Numbered from the stretch's first letter, positions 1 through 8,113 are shown. The stretch: DNA of 18,353 nt from Opitutia bacterium (GCA_018663485.1 JABJQI010000008.1:1-18353); one strand, 5' to 3'. Notes: generated by a model from the letters alone, not told the origin. Made by a program: numbers and translations.

Positions 1-903
1 GAGAAGGACTACTGGGTCAGCTATGCATTACAGCGCATATTTGCAGACCGCATTGGTGCGGAAACCATTTTTAAAGGCGGAACGGCACTCTCGAAGTGCT
101 TCGGCCTAATCGAGCGTTTCTCGGAGGATATTGACCTCGTGGTAGTGCGGCAGGATTCAGATTCAGGCAATCAACTCAAAGCAAAGATCAAGCGCATCGG
201 TGCAGTCGTATCCGAGCACTTACCAGAAGTCGAAGTCCCGGGGCTCAGTCGCCGCATGGGAATGAACCGCAAAACGGCGCACGCCTATCCCCGTGAGTTC
301 ACTGGGAATTACGGTCAAGTCCGCGGCAATGTAATCGTGGTCGAGGCCACTTGGCTTGGTAGTTTTGAACCCTCCACAACTCGACAGGTCAGCACCTACC
401 TGGCTGACATGATACTCAGCCAAGGCCAACAAGCGCTCATTGCAGAATACGAGCTGAATAGTTTTACCGTGAATGCCCTACGCCCCGAACAAACACTCTG
501 CGAGAAAATCATGAGTTTGGTTCGCTTCAGCTATAGCGAGCATCCGCTACAGGATCTAAAGTTAAAAATCCGTCATACCTACGATCTGCACAAACTTTTG
601 AGTGATCCAGCGATTCAAGCATTCTTTCAATCGGAAGCATTTGAGCCGCTTTTCCTCGCCGCAGCCAACAGCGATTCGGTCAGCTATAAAAACAACCATC
701 CATGGCTCGCCCATCACCCTGCCGAAGCCTTAATATTCTCCGACCTTGAAAACGTCTGGCCCGAGCTGCGCTCTACTTACCGCAGCGACTTTTCAAATCT
801 AGTCTTCGGGCAACTACCCCACGAAACCGACATATTCGAGACCCTCACCGCGATCAAGACCCGGCTGTCTTCGATTGCATGGCCCACATCAACCGCAAAG
901 TAA
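1..903 (+). CDS. AbiEii/AbiGii-type nucleotidyltransferase toxin, 5'-truncated
   Basis: The reading frame is open from base 1 and stops with TAA at 901-903. The first ATG-like start (GTG at 139) lies inside the domain, so the true start is left of the window. Seen: the nucleotidyltransferase core FKGGTALSKCF (bases 58-102) followed by RFSEDIDLVV (115-144), which is the GG-T/S plus D-x-D catalytic motif of the family. Further on are EKIMSLVRFSYSE and a D-x-K-x-K-x-R-x-x-YDL segment, as expected for the C-terminal half. Known of the family: AbiEii/MenA proteins are type IV toxin-antitoxin or phage-defence toxins that transfer nucleotides to tRNA ends; the antitoxin AbiEi normally lies directly upstream, here outside the window. 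Some relatives are annotated only as nucleotidyl transferases. The gene faces the glycosidase operon and is functionally unrelated to it. Confidence 0.88.
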   Translation, partial: EKDYWVSYALQRIFADRIGAETIFKGGTALSKCFGLIERFSEDIDLVVVRQDSDSGNQLKAKIKRIGAVVSEHLPEVEVPGLSRRMGMNRKTAHAYPREFTGNYGQVRGNVIVVEATWLGSFEPSTTRQVSTYLADMILSQGQQALIAEYELNSFTVNALRPEQTLCEKIMSLVRFSYSEHPLQDLKLKIRHTYDLHKLLSDPAIQAFFQSEAFEPLFLAAANSDSVSYKNNHPWLAHHPAEALIFSDLENVWPELRSTYRSDFSNLVFGQLPHETDIFETLTAIKTRLSSIAWPTSTAK

Positions 904-1234
904 TCACTCGTCATTTTGACGCTAAAATTTAGGGTGTCTAATTCGGATGGTTCCCGCGCAATACATCCGCCCGCCCAGATATCTCGATCCTCAGCTACCC
1001 TGCAATCAGTGCAGGCGACTTAGGGCATCAAGGCAGTTTTGATAATCGACTCGGCAAAGAAAGCGACTCCGCGCAACGCGACGCATTGAGTTAGGACACA
1101 CACCAACAGCCCACCCTAGTCGGCCTGGCGCAGTCTCAGCATTCGCACCCATCATCAAAATTGATATTAATAGCAATAAGCCACAGCCCAAAATTCTTTT
1201 TATTCCGACACACATAATGCTACTTTTGTTTCGT
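904..1234. other. Convergent spacer, no convincing gene
   Basis: This stretch lies between the end of the toxin gene and the GH78 relic, where two convergent transcripts must end. I see small inverted repeats: CGTCA-TTT-TGACG at 909-921 and CCTGCA-ATCAG-TGCAGG at 999-1015. Neither is followed by a clear T-run, so no terminator can be called with confidence. The only other item is a weak minus-strand ORF, listed separately. No tRNA, insertion sequence or CRISPR structure is visible. Confidence 0.5.
1006..1215 (-). other. Doubtful short ORF with signal-peptide-like start
   Basis: A 69-codon frame starts at ATG (1213-1215). Its N-terminus looks like a signal peptide: MCVGIKR, then a hydrophobic stretch LLLLISILMM, then a plausible cleavage site ANA|ET. 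After that the sequence is arginine- and cysteine-rich and resembles no domain I know. There is no ribosome binding site before the ATG. It could be the leftover front end of a secreted protein, in keeping with the relics elsewhere in this locus, or chance. I would not annotate it as a functional gene. Confidence 0.2.
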
Positions 1235-1399
1235 TCAAATAAGAGTCAAAAAGATACGAATCCGATACGCAGTCTGCTCTAAGCCGCGCTCATCAGACAG
1301 CGTATTCAACTCCCAACTCAAACGAGGCGCACTATGATCAACCCCCTCAGCGTTGTTTTAATACTCAGCGCGCAATGCATTGAGCTCACAAGCCGTTGA
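1235..1399 (-). pseudogene. Remnant of a second GH78 alpha-L-rhamnosidase (N-terminal segment)
   Basis: Directly after the TAA stop of the 891-residue rhamnosidase (1358-1360), the same frame stays open for 40 codons to a TGA at 1235-1237. It reads NNAEGVD, then PRLSWELN, then DERGLEQTAYRIRI, before becoming unrelated sequence. Together with the last residues before the stop (CELNALRAEY) this matches the opening of family GH78 proteins, which typically run L-x-x-EY-x-x-NP-x-G-I-D ... PRLSW ... RG-x-x-QTAYRI. That motif belongs at the front of a GH78 enzyme, not at the end. I infer that a second GH78 gene once followed, that its start and signal peptide were lost by fusion to the end of the first gene, that a nonsense codon arose at the position after EY, and that everything beyond AYRI was deleted. 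Confidence 0.75.
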
Positions 1400-4033
1400 A
1401 TGAACTGCAGCCTGATAATCGGCAGTAAAACTCCACTCCCCGGGCACGACGGTAAACTGCATATAGTATTCCGTCTCTTCGAGGTAAGCGACGCCTTCAG
1501 GCAAGCGCTGCAACACACCACGCTCCCAGATGACTCGGTCATTCAGCCGCAGTTCTAGGAGTGCAGCATCACTACGCTTTGGCACACCGACTACCGCCAC
1601 TGTATGCTCTGGAGAGACTAAATCCATGGAAAAACCATCCGTCTCATTACGCAGCTCGACGTCGACATTCCCCTTCACCGAGGGAACGGTTGTCTTGATA
1701 TATGTCAGAGGCCCCATCTGTGGCAGCACGTGATAGCGCTCATAGCCAGGCGTCACTGGCGCGACACCGGCACCGTATTGCGACAATAAGGTCAACGCAC
1801 CCCCACACCAGGCATGGTTGATTGTCCCGCCACCACTGCCGCCGATGCGCCAATCTTCCCACAAGGTGGAGAAAGGATGATCTGTCATCTCGCGGAAGCG
1901 TTTCTTGGTACGTGCCAGTGCATCGTCTTCGAAGCGCATCTGGTAGAGCGCTTCGCCCACATACTTTTCCATATAGGGACTACTGTGCTCCTGTGTTTGA
2001 AATACAGTACGAATCGCGTCGTATTGTTCGGGCTTGGCCAATCCGGAGAGGACTGCGAGCGCATGCACACGGTCATCGGTCTGCCCCCCGTATCCAGGCG
2101 AACGGTATTCTTTACCATTCCAGAAAGTTGCATTGAACGCCCCCTCGATACTGGACATGCGCGCTTCGATATCGGCCAAATCTTCAGTGGCTCCCAACGC
2201 CTTGGCCATATTCAACTGTCCTTTCAGAGCCAAATAATACCAGCTATTAAAGAGAATCGTCATATCTTTCTGTTTACCCCAGTCGCCCCACAGCCAGTCG
2301 CCCCGGCGTGGCACAACTAGACCGCCCGCCCCCAGTTCCCAGACTGAGAGATAACGCTTCACCGCGGGATACACCGCGCGGATGGTATCCAAATCGCCGG
2401 TATATTGGTAGTAAGTCCAGAACCCATAATAGCCCACCGAGTTGAGCATTTGCATCGGTAGCTCGCGATTCCAATTACCCGCAGGTACGGGCGAAAAAAT
2501 TGTATGGTTCGGTCGCTGCCAGTTCGCCAACTCAAGAATCCCCTTTTTTGCGAGCCCATTACTGCGGGGGTCGAGTGAGTAAAATGCCTCGCCCATTTCA
2601 TTGACCATGTCGCCCCACCACTGCGCACGTTCTCGATCCGGACAATCAAAATAGGTGTCACGCATGGTAATATACAAGGTACGCAGCGCCTTTTCCCGAT
2701 AACGATTCAAGAAGTCATCATCACATTTGAAGGTTCCGGCAAACTCAGTATCGTATCCAGTTTCCCGATACTTAAGCGCGTGTATCTTGAAACCAGCCGG
2801 AATGGTATAGTGCATTTCGTGTCCATTCATCCATCCCAAGCTCTCATATGACTGCACACCATTCTTAGTGACATACTCCGCGCGCACATTAGGAGCCCCT
2901 CCTCCTTTGTAATTGTCCATTCTTATATCGACGACCTGCCCCGCCGGGCCTTCGATTTCCAGATACGGTGTCACTTGCGCATTATAAGGAAGCTTCGCTT
3001 TGATCACGCTACCATCTGAAACCTTTGGCAATGCGTGTGCGTTGGCATAGTCCTTCAGCCCAAAATCCTTCCACAATGGGATAGGACGCTCAATCAACTG
3101 ATTCCACGGAGCGCAGGGAGCCACGCCATATTCTTCCGCAGCTGGCCATGCGGCATCATTATAGTTAGATTCCTGCCAGCCCTCGATATCTTGCTGCGCA
3201 TCAAATTGAACATTGGACTCCGGTAAACGGAAGTTCGGATGCGGAGCCCCCGTATTTCCATACGCCGGGTGCAGTATCGCCTTCCAACTGGCATCACTGA
3301 GCAGCGCTTGACCATCAATCTCTGCATCAAATAGGAATCCGGCTTGTCCGCTACTCTTATGACTAAAGCCGTGCTTACCAAAATACCACAGTAGCACCGC
3401 CACGGTATTATCCCCTTCACGCAGGTATGGGCTCAGATCCACTCGATCAAAATACGTATCCTTCGGCGTTGGACCACGTTTCAACTGACCTTCGAAGACC
3501 ACCATTTCTCCATTAATCCACAACCAATACTTCGAATCCGCAGCGATTCGAACAATCGCTTGAGTCGGACGACGGTCGAGCTGTAATGTCTTACGAAAGG
3601 CGATCCATTGATTTGCACCCACTGCAGGCGCATTTTTACCCAAGGCTTGCTTCGCATTCGAGTCCAAGCTGAAGGTGGTGTTTTCCGCAATCGACCGCTG
3701 TTGCCGTTTACCATCTAAGCTATAGTCAATCTCCAGATGCTTCACATGGCCATAAGCAGGATCGCCACCGGCCAATGCATTGTTAGCGGTGAGCGCCGTC
3801 TTCTTTGAGGCAACCGCTTGCTGCAGTTTCTGTGTCACGTCCACCTGCTTATCGGGCTGGCCGCTCACCCCATAAACGGCTCTTCGGATATGAATGTCTG
3901 TCGTCTGCTCAACAGCAGCCTGAGGTGCAGCCCCAATCCAAGAAGCACTCCAGGTTTCAGCGCTAACTCCATGAATCAGGCAAATGAGTGATAGAAGGGA
4001 GAATAAGAGAACTAAGGTAGATGAATAGCGCAT
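1358..4033 (-). CDS. Secreted GH78 alpha-L-rhamnosidase
   Basis: The protein has 891 residues. Residues 1-25 form a signal peptide (cleavage HGVSA|ET), so it should act in the periplasm or outside the cell, removing terminal alpha-L-rhamnose. Residues about 140-245 are the beta-sandwich common in GH78 (YWLWINGEMVVFEG ... YLREGDNTVAVLLW). The (alpha/alpha)6 catalytic domain covers about 440-760. The motif DCPDRERAQWWGD gives D463, E468 and D475, with the same 5 and 7 residue spacing as D567/E572/D579 of the Bacillus enzyme RhaB; E468 would be the general acid. TLWEDW (E726) followed by GTINHAW matches the second catalytic glutamate region. A C-terminal beta domain follows. The last ~20 residues (around CELNALRAEY) look like the front of a different GH78 protein fused on. 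It is the last gene of the secreted-enzyme operon, 14 bases after the sulfatase; no strong ribosome binding site is visible. Confidence 0.9.
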   Translation of the reverse strand: MRYSSTLVLLFSLLSLICLIHGVSAETWSASWIGAAPQAAVEQTTDIHIRRAVYGVSGQPDKQVDVTQKLQQAVASKKTALTANNALAGGDPAYGHVKHLEIDYSLDGKRQQRSIAENTTFSLDSNAKQALGKNAPAVGANQWIAFRKTLQLDRRPTQAIVRIAADSKYWLWINGEMVVFEGQLKRGPTPKDTYFDRVDLSPYLREGDNTVAVLLWYFGKHGFSHKSSGQAGFLFDAEIDGQALLSDASWKAILHPAYGNTGAPHPNFRLPESNVQFDAQQDIEGWQESNYNDAAWPAAEEYGVAPCAPWNQLIERPIPLWKDFGLKDYANAHALPKVSDGSVIKAKLPYNAQVTPYLEIEGPAGQVVDIRMDNYKGGGAPNVRAEYVTKNGVQSYESLGWMNGHEMHYTIPAGFKIHALKYRETGYDTEFAGTFKCDDDFLNRYREKALRTLYITMRDTYFDCPDRERAQWWGDMVNEMGEAFYSLDPRSNGLAKKGILELANWQRPNHTIFSPVPAGNWNRELPMQMLNSVGYYGFWTYYQYTGDLDTIRAVYPAVKRYLSVWELGAGGLVVPRRGDWLWGDWGKQKDMTILFNSWYYLALKGQLNMAKALGATEDLADIEARMSSIEGAFNATFWNGKEYRSPGYGGQTDDRVHALAVLSGLAKPEQYDAIRTVFQTQEHSSPYMEKYVGEALYQMRFEDDALARTKKRFREMTDHPFSTLWEDWRIGGSGGGTINHAWCGGALTLLSQYGAGVAPVTPGYERYHVLPQMGPLTYIKTTVPSVKGNVDVELRNETDGFSMDLVSPEHTVAVVGVPKRSDAALLELRLNDRVIWERGVLQRLPEGVAYLEETEYYMQFTVVPGEWSFTADYQAAVHSTACELNALRAEY

Positions 4034-4047
4034 AATGGAAACTCAGT

Positions 4048-5457
4048 TTATTGATTAGCCAGAGCAGGCGGTGTATATGTAGATTTGTACGCTTCGGTGC
4101 GGAGCTGCATACGGTTTAAGATTTTTTGATATTCAGGATTGGAGGCCAGATTGATCAATTGATTAGGATCGGCCTTCAAATCATGTAAAAACTCATAGGC
4201 CGGCTCTTGGCCGAAATACTTGGCATAGACATAGCGTTCGCCGCGCACGCCCTCCCACTTAGGAATACTCTTATACTCCATCAAGTGCTCGCAAAAAAAT
4301 TCGGTGCGCCACTCAGGCAGAGCCTGCCCCTGTATTAAGGGCTGTAGGCTCTCTCCTTGATAATGCGCAGGCACTTCGACACCGGCCAACTCAAGCATAG
4401 TCGCCGGTGCATCAATATTAAGCACCATTTGCGAACTGACGGTGCCTCGCTTCGCTTCCGGCAAACGCGGATCATAGATAATGAATGGCACGCGCAACGA
4501 CTGATCATAATGCGACCATTTGCCGGCAAAGCCTCGGTCGCCCATGTAGTAACCATTATCACCCATGTAAATAATGACTGTATTGTCTGACAATCCGAGG
4601 CGCTCTAGCTCGGCACAAATACGACCAACCACTCGATCCACCCCACTTATCATCCGAAAATACGCTTTGATATTTTTCTGATATTTTTCTGGGGTATCCC
4701 AACGCCAATGATAACGTTGGCGATTCATCGATTGCTTCAGGAACTCAGGGTGATTGGTGAAAATTTCCGGATCTGAAAATCGCGGGGCAGGAACCTCAAT
4801 CGAGTCATACAGTCCATCCACTGCCTTCGGCCATGGGAAGTGATTCTGATGGTCATTGTCCTCTGCATGCACCGCATTAAAGCTCACCGACAAACAAAAT
4901 GGCGTGCCATCCGCATTTCCCTGTAAAAACTCAATCGCGCGATCGCCCGCGATCTCTGTCTCATGACGCAAGCTACCATCCGGCTGTTGCTTGAAGTAAG
5001 GATTACGGTCATGCACGCGAAATACATCAAACATCTCCGGCTCAGGCTGCCCCTGGGTTTGCACCCCATACTTACCGATAAACCCGGTGCGATAGCCCGA
5101 CTGACGTAGCAAGGCAGGATAGCTATTCAACATGAGCGGCTTCGCGAGCGCTGGCTTTAAGAAGGTATAGTTATGCGTACGCTCATGCAGGCCGGTCAGG
5201 ATCGAGGCTCGGCTCGCGGCACAAATCGATGTGGTGACAAAGGCATTTTCAAAGCGCACGCCTTCAGTAGCCAAACGGTCGATGACGGGTGTTTGAACAA
5301 TCGGATGTCCCGCACACCCCAAGGTGTCGTTGCGTTGGTCATCGACCAGCAAGAAAACAATATTCGGCTGATTGCGCTCCACGTCCTCAGCAACAGACCG
5401 CTGAACTACGACGCCTGCGAAAAACAGAATAAAAGGCAAATAAAGTATTTTACGCAT
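4048..5457 (-). CDS. Secreted family S1 (formylglycine-dependent) sulfatase
   Basis: The protein has 469 residues and would hydrolyse sulfate esters, probably on a polysaccharide or its oligosaccharides. A signal peptide covers about residues 1-23 (FILFFAGVVV ... SVA|ED). NIVFLLVDDQ supplies the paired metal-binding aspartates D39/D40. The active-site signature is SICAASRASILTG, C79-A-A-S-R83, a Cys-type site in which Ala replaces the usual Pro; C79 would be oxidised to formylglycine by a maturase encoded elsewhere. K129 (GKY), H198 (VHAED), D300/N301 (GDNGYYMGDRG) and K313 (GKW) fit the other metal and sulfate ligands. The C-terminal subdomain with YEFLHDLKADPNQLINLA is typical. It lies between GH36 (34 bases upstream) and GH78 (14 bases downstream), which points to a sulfated glycan containing galactose and rhamnose. 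The exact S1 subfamily and regiospecificity cannot be read from the sequence. Confidence 0.93.
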   Translation of the reverse strand: MRKILYLPFILFFAGVVVQRSVAEDVERNQPNIVFLLVDDQRNDTLGCAGHPIVQTPVIDRLATEGVRFENAFVTTSICAASRASILTGLHERTHNYTFLKPALAKPLMLNSYPALLRQSGYRTGFIGKYGVQTQGQPEPEMFDVFRVHDRNPYFKQQPDGSLRHETEIAGDRAIEFLQGNADGTPFCLSVSFNAVHAEDNDHQNHFPWPKAVDGLYDSIEVPAPRFSDPEIFTNHPEFLKQSMNRQRYHWRWDTPEKYQKNIKAYFRMISGVDRVVGRICAELERLGLSDNTVIIYMGDNGYYMGDRGFAGKWSHYDQSLRVPFIIYDPRLPEAKRGTVSSQMVLNIDAPATMLELAGVEVPAHYQGESLQPLIQGQALPEWRTEFFCEHLMEYKSIPKWEGVRGERYVYAKYFGQEPAYEFLHDLKADPNQLINLASNPEYQKILNRMQLRTEAYKSTYTPPALANQ

Positions 5458-5491
5458 AAATACTTACAGCTTACCGGTGAAGTCCCTCCAA

Positions 5492-7666
5492 CTATTTGAG
5501 CAATACCGCGGCACTGTCATACTGGCGGGTGAACAGCAATGGAATTCCGGACTGCATCCATTCGGCACCCGTCTGAGTGACTGGGGCTGACTGCGCAACT
5601 CGCGCTTGTGCATCGCTTTCGGGCAAATTGATCTCGGTGAGCGTATATAAACGCTCAGGGTCGAGCCCCGAAACAGGTGCGTTAAACTGCGTGGGCTCGC
5701 GAACATCCGTGGTGTGATATGCTAGGACCAAAGCCGAAGCGGCATCCTTGGACACGAAATTCATCGACGGCGTCCCTGAATCCGAAGGATGCGCGTGCCG
5801 ATACTGATCGCCCTGCTGCACAATAGGGCGCACCTCTTTATACGCGGCTATTCCCACTCGGCTGGCTTCCATATACTCAGCCGAGCAAGTGCGGGTATCC
5901 ACCTCCATGCCCAATTGCCCCATCATCGACACATCAAAGCGAAATTTAGGTGTAAAGGCCTCACCTCCGGCATGCGTCACATGGCCCGTTATCGTGAGCG
6001 GCGGCATAAAACGCGAGAAGTTCCACTGCGCGGATAGGCGATAAGCGGGGTTAGTGGCATCACTGGGCCAGAAGGTGTGGCTATAGCGTATCACGCCCAT
6101 GTTGGCACGCCCTCCACCCGCGGCACAAGCCATAAAATCAACAGTCGGATGTTTCTCGATGAGGCGCTGCATGACGCTCAGATAGCCCTCATTGTAAGCA
6201 TTGATCATATTCCCCTGACGATCAGCTCCAAGATACGGCGAATACGGGTTATTGATGTTAGAATTCGCATCCCACTTGATATAGCGAATTTCTGGATACG
6301 CGCACAGCATATCGTCGACAACCTTAAACATGAACGCCTGCACATCGGGGTTCGCCACATCCAGCACCAGCTGACCGCGCTGCTCGGCGCCCTTACGCCC
6401 CGGGTGCAGCATCACCCACTCCGGATGCTCACGATACAGTTTACTTTGACGACACACCATCTCCGGCTCAAACCAGATGCCGAATTCAATGCCCAACTCC
6501 TTGGCAGCTTGCATAACATTGTCCAAGCCGTTCGGGAAGCGTTCGACGTTAAACTCCCAGTCACCAAGGCCGATTCCAGCGCTTACGCGCGCATCGACTC
6601 CGTTGCCGAACCAACCATCGTCCAGCACATACAGCTCAATCCCGAGTCCTGCACTATCCTTCATCATTTGGATGATGGAGGCCTCGTTGACATCCATTTG
6701 GCAGCCCTCCCAAGAATTGTTATCGATTGGGCGCAAGCGATCGCCTCCAGGCAAAAGGTGCGTGCGAGCAAAGCGGTGCAGATTGCGGCTCGCCCGCCCG
6801 ATGCCGTCAGGGCTGAAACTGTAGATCGCACGTGGCGTCGTCATCGACTCGCCCGCCTCAAGAATGGGCGCCTGCGATTGATTGACACCAACCGACAACT
6901 CTAAGTCCCGGCTCCGATGTGGTTCAGTGATTTCAAACGAAAAACGCGAACTACCCGGCCACTCCAACGCGGCGATCATACAGACACCCGAGGTTTCGTT
7001 CGGCTGTTCGCCAAAGCCTAAGACAAAGGCCGGAATCGGGCCCGCCTTATGACGATTGCCATCACGGCTCTCCAGCAAACGAGTACCCATATTCAGCTTC
7101 TCGCGAAACGGACGACCCGCGGTGTAATACTCATTGCTGCCATACCACTCCAGATAGATGTCCTCTTTCGCATCCGCGCGTAGATAGAGCGAATCGAGGC
7201 GTGGCACTTGAATCGGAGAGGCCAAGCCATTGTTCAACACCAACCACTGAACAATGGTGTCTTCATTTAAATAAGCTTGTTGGTGCAGTTCCACCGAAAT
7301 CGGATGTAACTGGTCGCGCAATGTAATGGTCAGGTGCGTGTAATCTGCATGGGATTCATCCAGCTCGTGCGACTGATAAATGAGTTCGATACCGCTACTA
7401 CCGTCGTCGGTGACAATTTCCAGCGGGCTGATAAAGCGCGGGCTGTTGCCTAATCGACAAGGCGTCGCTGTGAACAGAGCGCCTTCTAAGGGTGACTCCC
7501 ATTGCCCATCGACCGCGCCAACCGACTCCAAATGTAAGGCCTGCTTGTGATCGACCGTATATTTGAAGCTCATAGTTTGTGTCTTCAGCTCAATCAACTG
7601 CGTCTCCGCAAACAGCGAAGTCGTCGCAACACACAGAGCCATGGTACCTATCAAAATCGTTTTCAT
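5492..7666 (-). CDS. Secreted GH36 family alpha-galactosidase-like glycosidase
   Basis: The protein has 724 residues, the usual length for bacterial GH36. Signal peptide residues 1-20 (SLFA|ET). An N-terminal beta-supersandwich (about 25-300) precedes the TIM barrel with LDDGWFGNG (near 348), WFEPEMV (near 398), YIKWDAN with nucleophile candidate D466, and WPSDAT with acid/base candidate D536. Known of the family: retaining alpha-galactosidases or alpha-N-acetylgalactosaminidases. Unusual points: the substrate loop reads CAAGGGRANMG where many GH36 enzymes have CSSGGGRFD, the nucleophile motif is KWDANS rather than KWDMNR, and SDATN replaces SDNTD. The active-site carboxylates are kept but substrate contacts may differ, so alpha-galactosidase is the best guess only. 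It is the first intact gene of the operon, 27 bases after the discoidin relic; the ATG lacks a good ribosome binding site. Confidence 0.88.
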   Translation of the reverse strand: MKTILIGTMALCVATTSLFAETQLIELKTQTMSFKYTVDHKQALHLESVGAVDGQWESPLEGALFTATPCRLGNSPRFISPLEIVTDDGSSGIELIYQSHELDESHADYTHLTITLRDQLHPISVELHQQAYLNEDTIVQWLVLNNGLASPIQVPRLDSLYLRADAKEDIYLEWYGSNEYYTAGRPFREKLNMGTRLLESRDGNRHKAGPIPAFVLGFGEQPNETSGVCMIAALEWPGSSRFSFEITEPHRSRDLELSVGVNQSQAPILEAGESMTTPRAIYSFSPDGIGRASRNLHRFARTHLLPGGDRLRPIDNNSWEGCQMDVNEASIIQMMKDSAGLGIELYVLDDGWFGNGVDARVSAGIGLGDWEFNVERFPNGLDNVMQAAKELGIEFGIWFEPEMVCRQSKLYREHPEWVMLHPGRKGAEQRGQLVLDVANPDVQAFMFKVVDDMLCAYPEIRYIKWDANSNINNPYSPYLGADRQGNMINAYNEGYLSVMQRLIEKHPTVDFMACAAGGGRANMGVIRYSHTFWPSDATNPAYRLSAQWNFSRFMPPLTITGHVTHAGGEAFTPKFRFDVSMMGQLGMEVDTRTCSAEYMEASRVGIAAYKEVRPIVQQGDQYRHAHPSDSGTPSMNFVSKDAASALVLAYHTTDVREPTQFNAPVSGLDPERLYTLTEINLPESDAQARVAQSAPVTQTGAEWMQSGIPLLFTRQYDSAAVLLK

Positions 7667-7693
7667 AAACTACGGTATAATAAATTTCTATAT

Positions 7694-8000
7694 TTAGCGA
7701 AGACTCACTTCGCGAATGCTAGGCCACTGATTGTTAGGAACGTCGGTCACAATCACACGCATGAAACGAAGCACTCCGGCATCTTTCAGTGTATCCACTG
7801 TGGTTGCAGCAGACTGCGTATTCCCCGTCTGATCGACGAGCAGGGTCCACTGCTGGTTGTCCGTCGAACCTTCAATCTTATATTGATACTGGCCTTCGCT
7901 TTCCCAAGTGATGGAGGGTTGCGCCCGTCACCGACGTCGCCGCCAGAAGCGCTGCGGCTGCGAAAGACCAGGTTGTTTTGCTGAGTGTATTAGGTTTCAT
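7694..8000 (-). pseudogene. Relic gene: signal peptide joined out of frame to half a discoidin (F5/8 type C) domain
   Basis: From ATG at 7998-8000 the frame reads MKPNTLSKTTW, then a hydrophobic core FAAAALLAATSVTGA, a good signal peptide; it then drifts into LHHLGKRRPVSI and stops at about 7878. The other minus frame, blocked by TGA at 7928-7930, reads QPSITWESEGQYQYKIEG, STDNQQWTLLVD and FMRVIVTDVPNNQWPSIREV and ends with TAA at 7694-7696. That is the middle and end of a discoidin carbohydrate-binding domain. A one-base shift near 7925 would join the two cleanly, but the first half of the discoidin domain and any catalytic domain are missing. I infer an internal deletion of a secreted carbohydrate-binding protein, leaving both ends. 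It sits 27 bases upstream of the GH36 gene and may still lead its transcript. Confidence 0.75.
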
Positions 8001-8027
8001 ATTTGAGGGTGCAGATTGTTTCAATCG

Positions 8028-8042
8028 GACCTGAATGGAATG
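8028..8042 (-). promoter_or_regulatory. Putative operator, copy 1 of GACCYGAATGGAATG repeat
   Basis: GACCTGAATGGAATG here differs by one base from the copy at 8099-8113. On the transcribed minus strand it reads CATTCCATTCAGGTC and would lie downstream of the candidate -10 box, about 28 bases before the relic start codon. A downstream regulator site is inferred from position only. Confidence 0.4.
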
Positions 8043-8082
8043 ACGCCGACTTGCATTATTCACCAAACTGATATGTTCGCCG

Positions 8083-8111
8083 ATAATAGCCTAGAAGCGA
8101 CCCGAATGGAA
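8083..8111 (-). promoter_or_regulatory. Candidate promoter of the glycosidase operon
   Basis: On the minus strand a TATTAT -10-like hexamer (8083-8088, five of six consensus bases) follows a 17-base spacer and TTCCAT (8106-8111), a poor -35 match. The -35 position falls inside copy 2 of the 15-base repeat, as expected if an activator compensates for a weak -35. This is the only reasonable promoter I see ahead of the relic/GH36 genes. Confidence 0.3.
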
Positions 8112-8113
8112 TG
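8099..8113 (-). promoter_or_regulatory. Putative operator, copy 2 of GACCYGAATGGAATG repeat
   Basis: GACCCGAATGGAATG, 14 of 15 bases identical to the copy at 8028-8042; the copies begin 71 bases apart, near seven helical turns. It overlaps the -35 position of the candidate promoter. A degenerate inverted copy, CATTC-ATTCGG, follows at 8148-8158 on the plus strand. Confidence 0.42.

Noticed and set aside
999..1015. CCTGCA-ATCAG-TGCAGG hairpin as a terminator
   Set aside because: The stem is only 6 bp and there is no T-run on either strand.
6077..6904. 275-codon plus-strand open frame opposite the GH36 gene
   Set aside because: It lies wholly antisense to a well-supported glycosidase, its translation has no recognisable domain, and long antisense frames are expected opposite such coding sequence.
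7878..8066. Longer start at 8066 for the discoidin relic
   Set aside because: The MKPNT start at 8000 gives a standard signal peptide; the 22 residues added by the upstream start are hydrophilic and would bury it.
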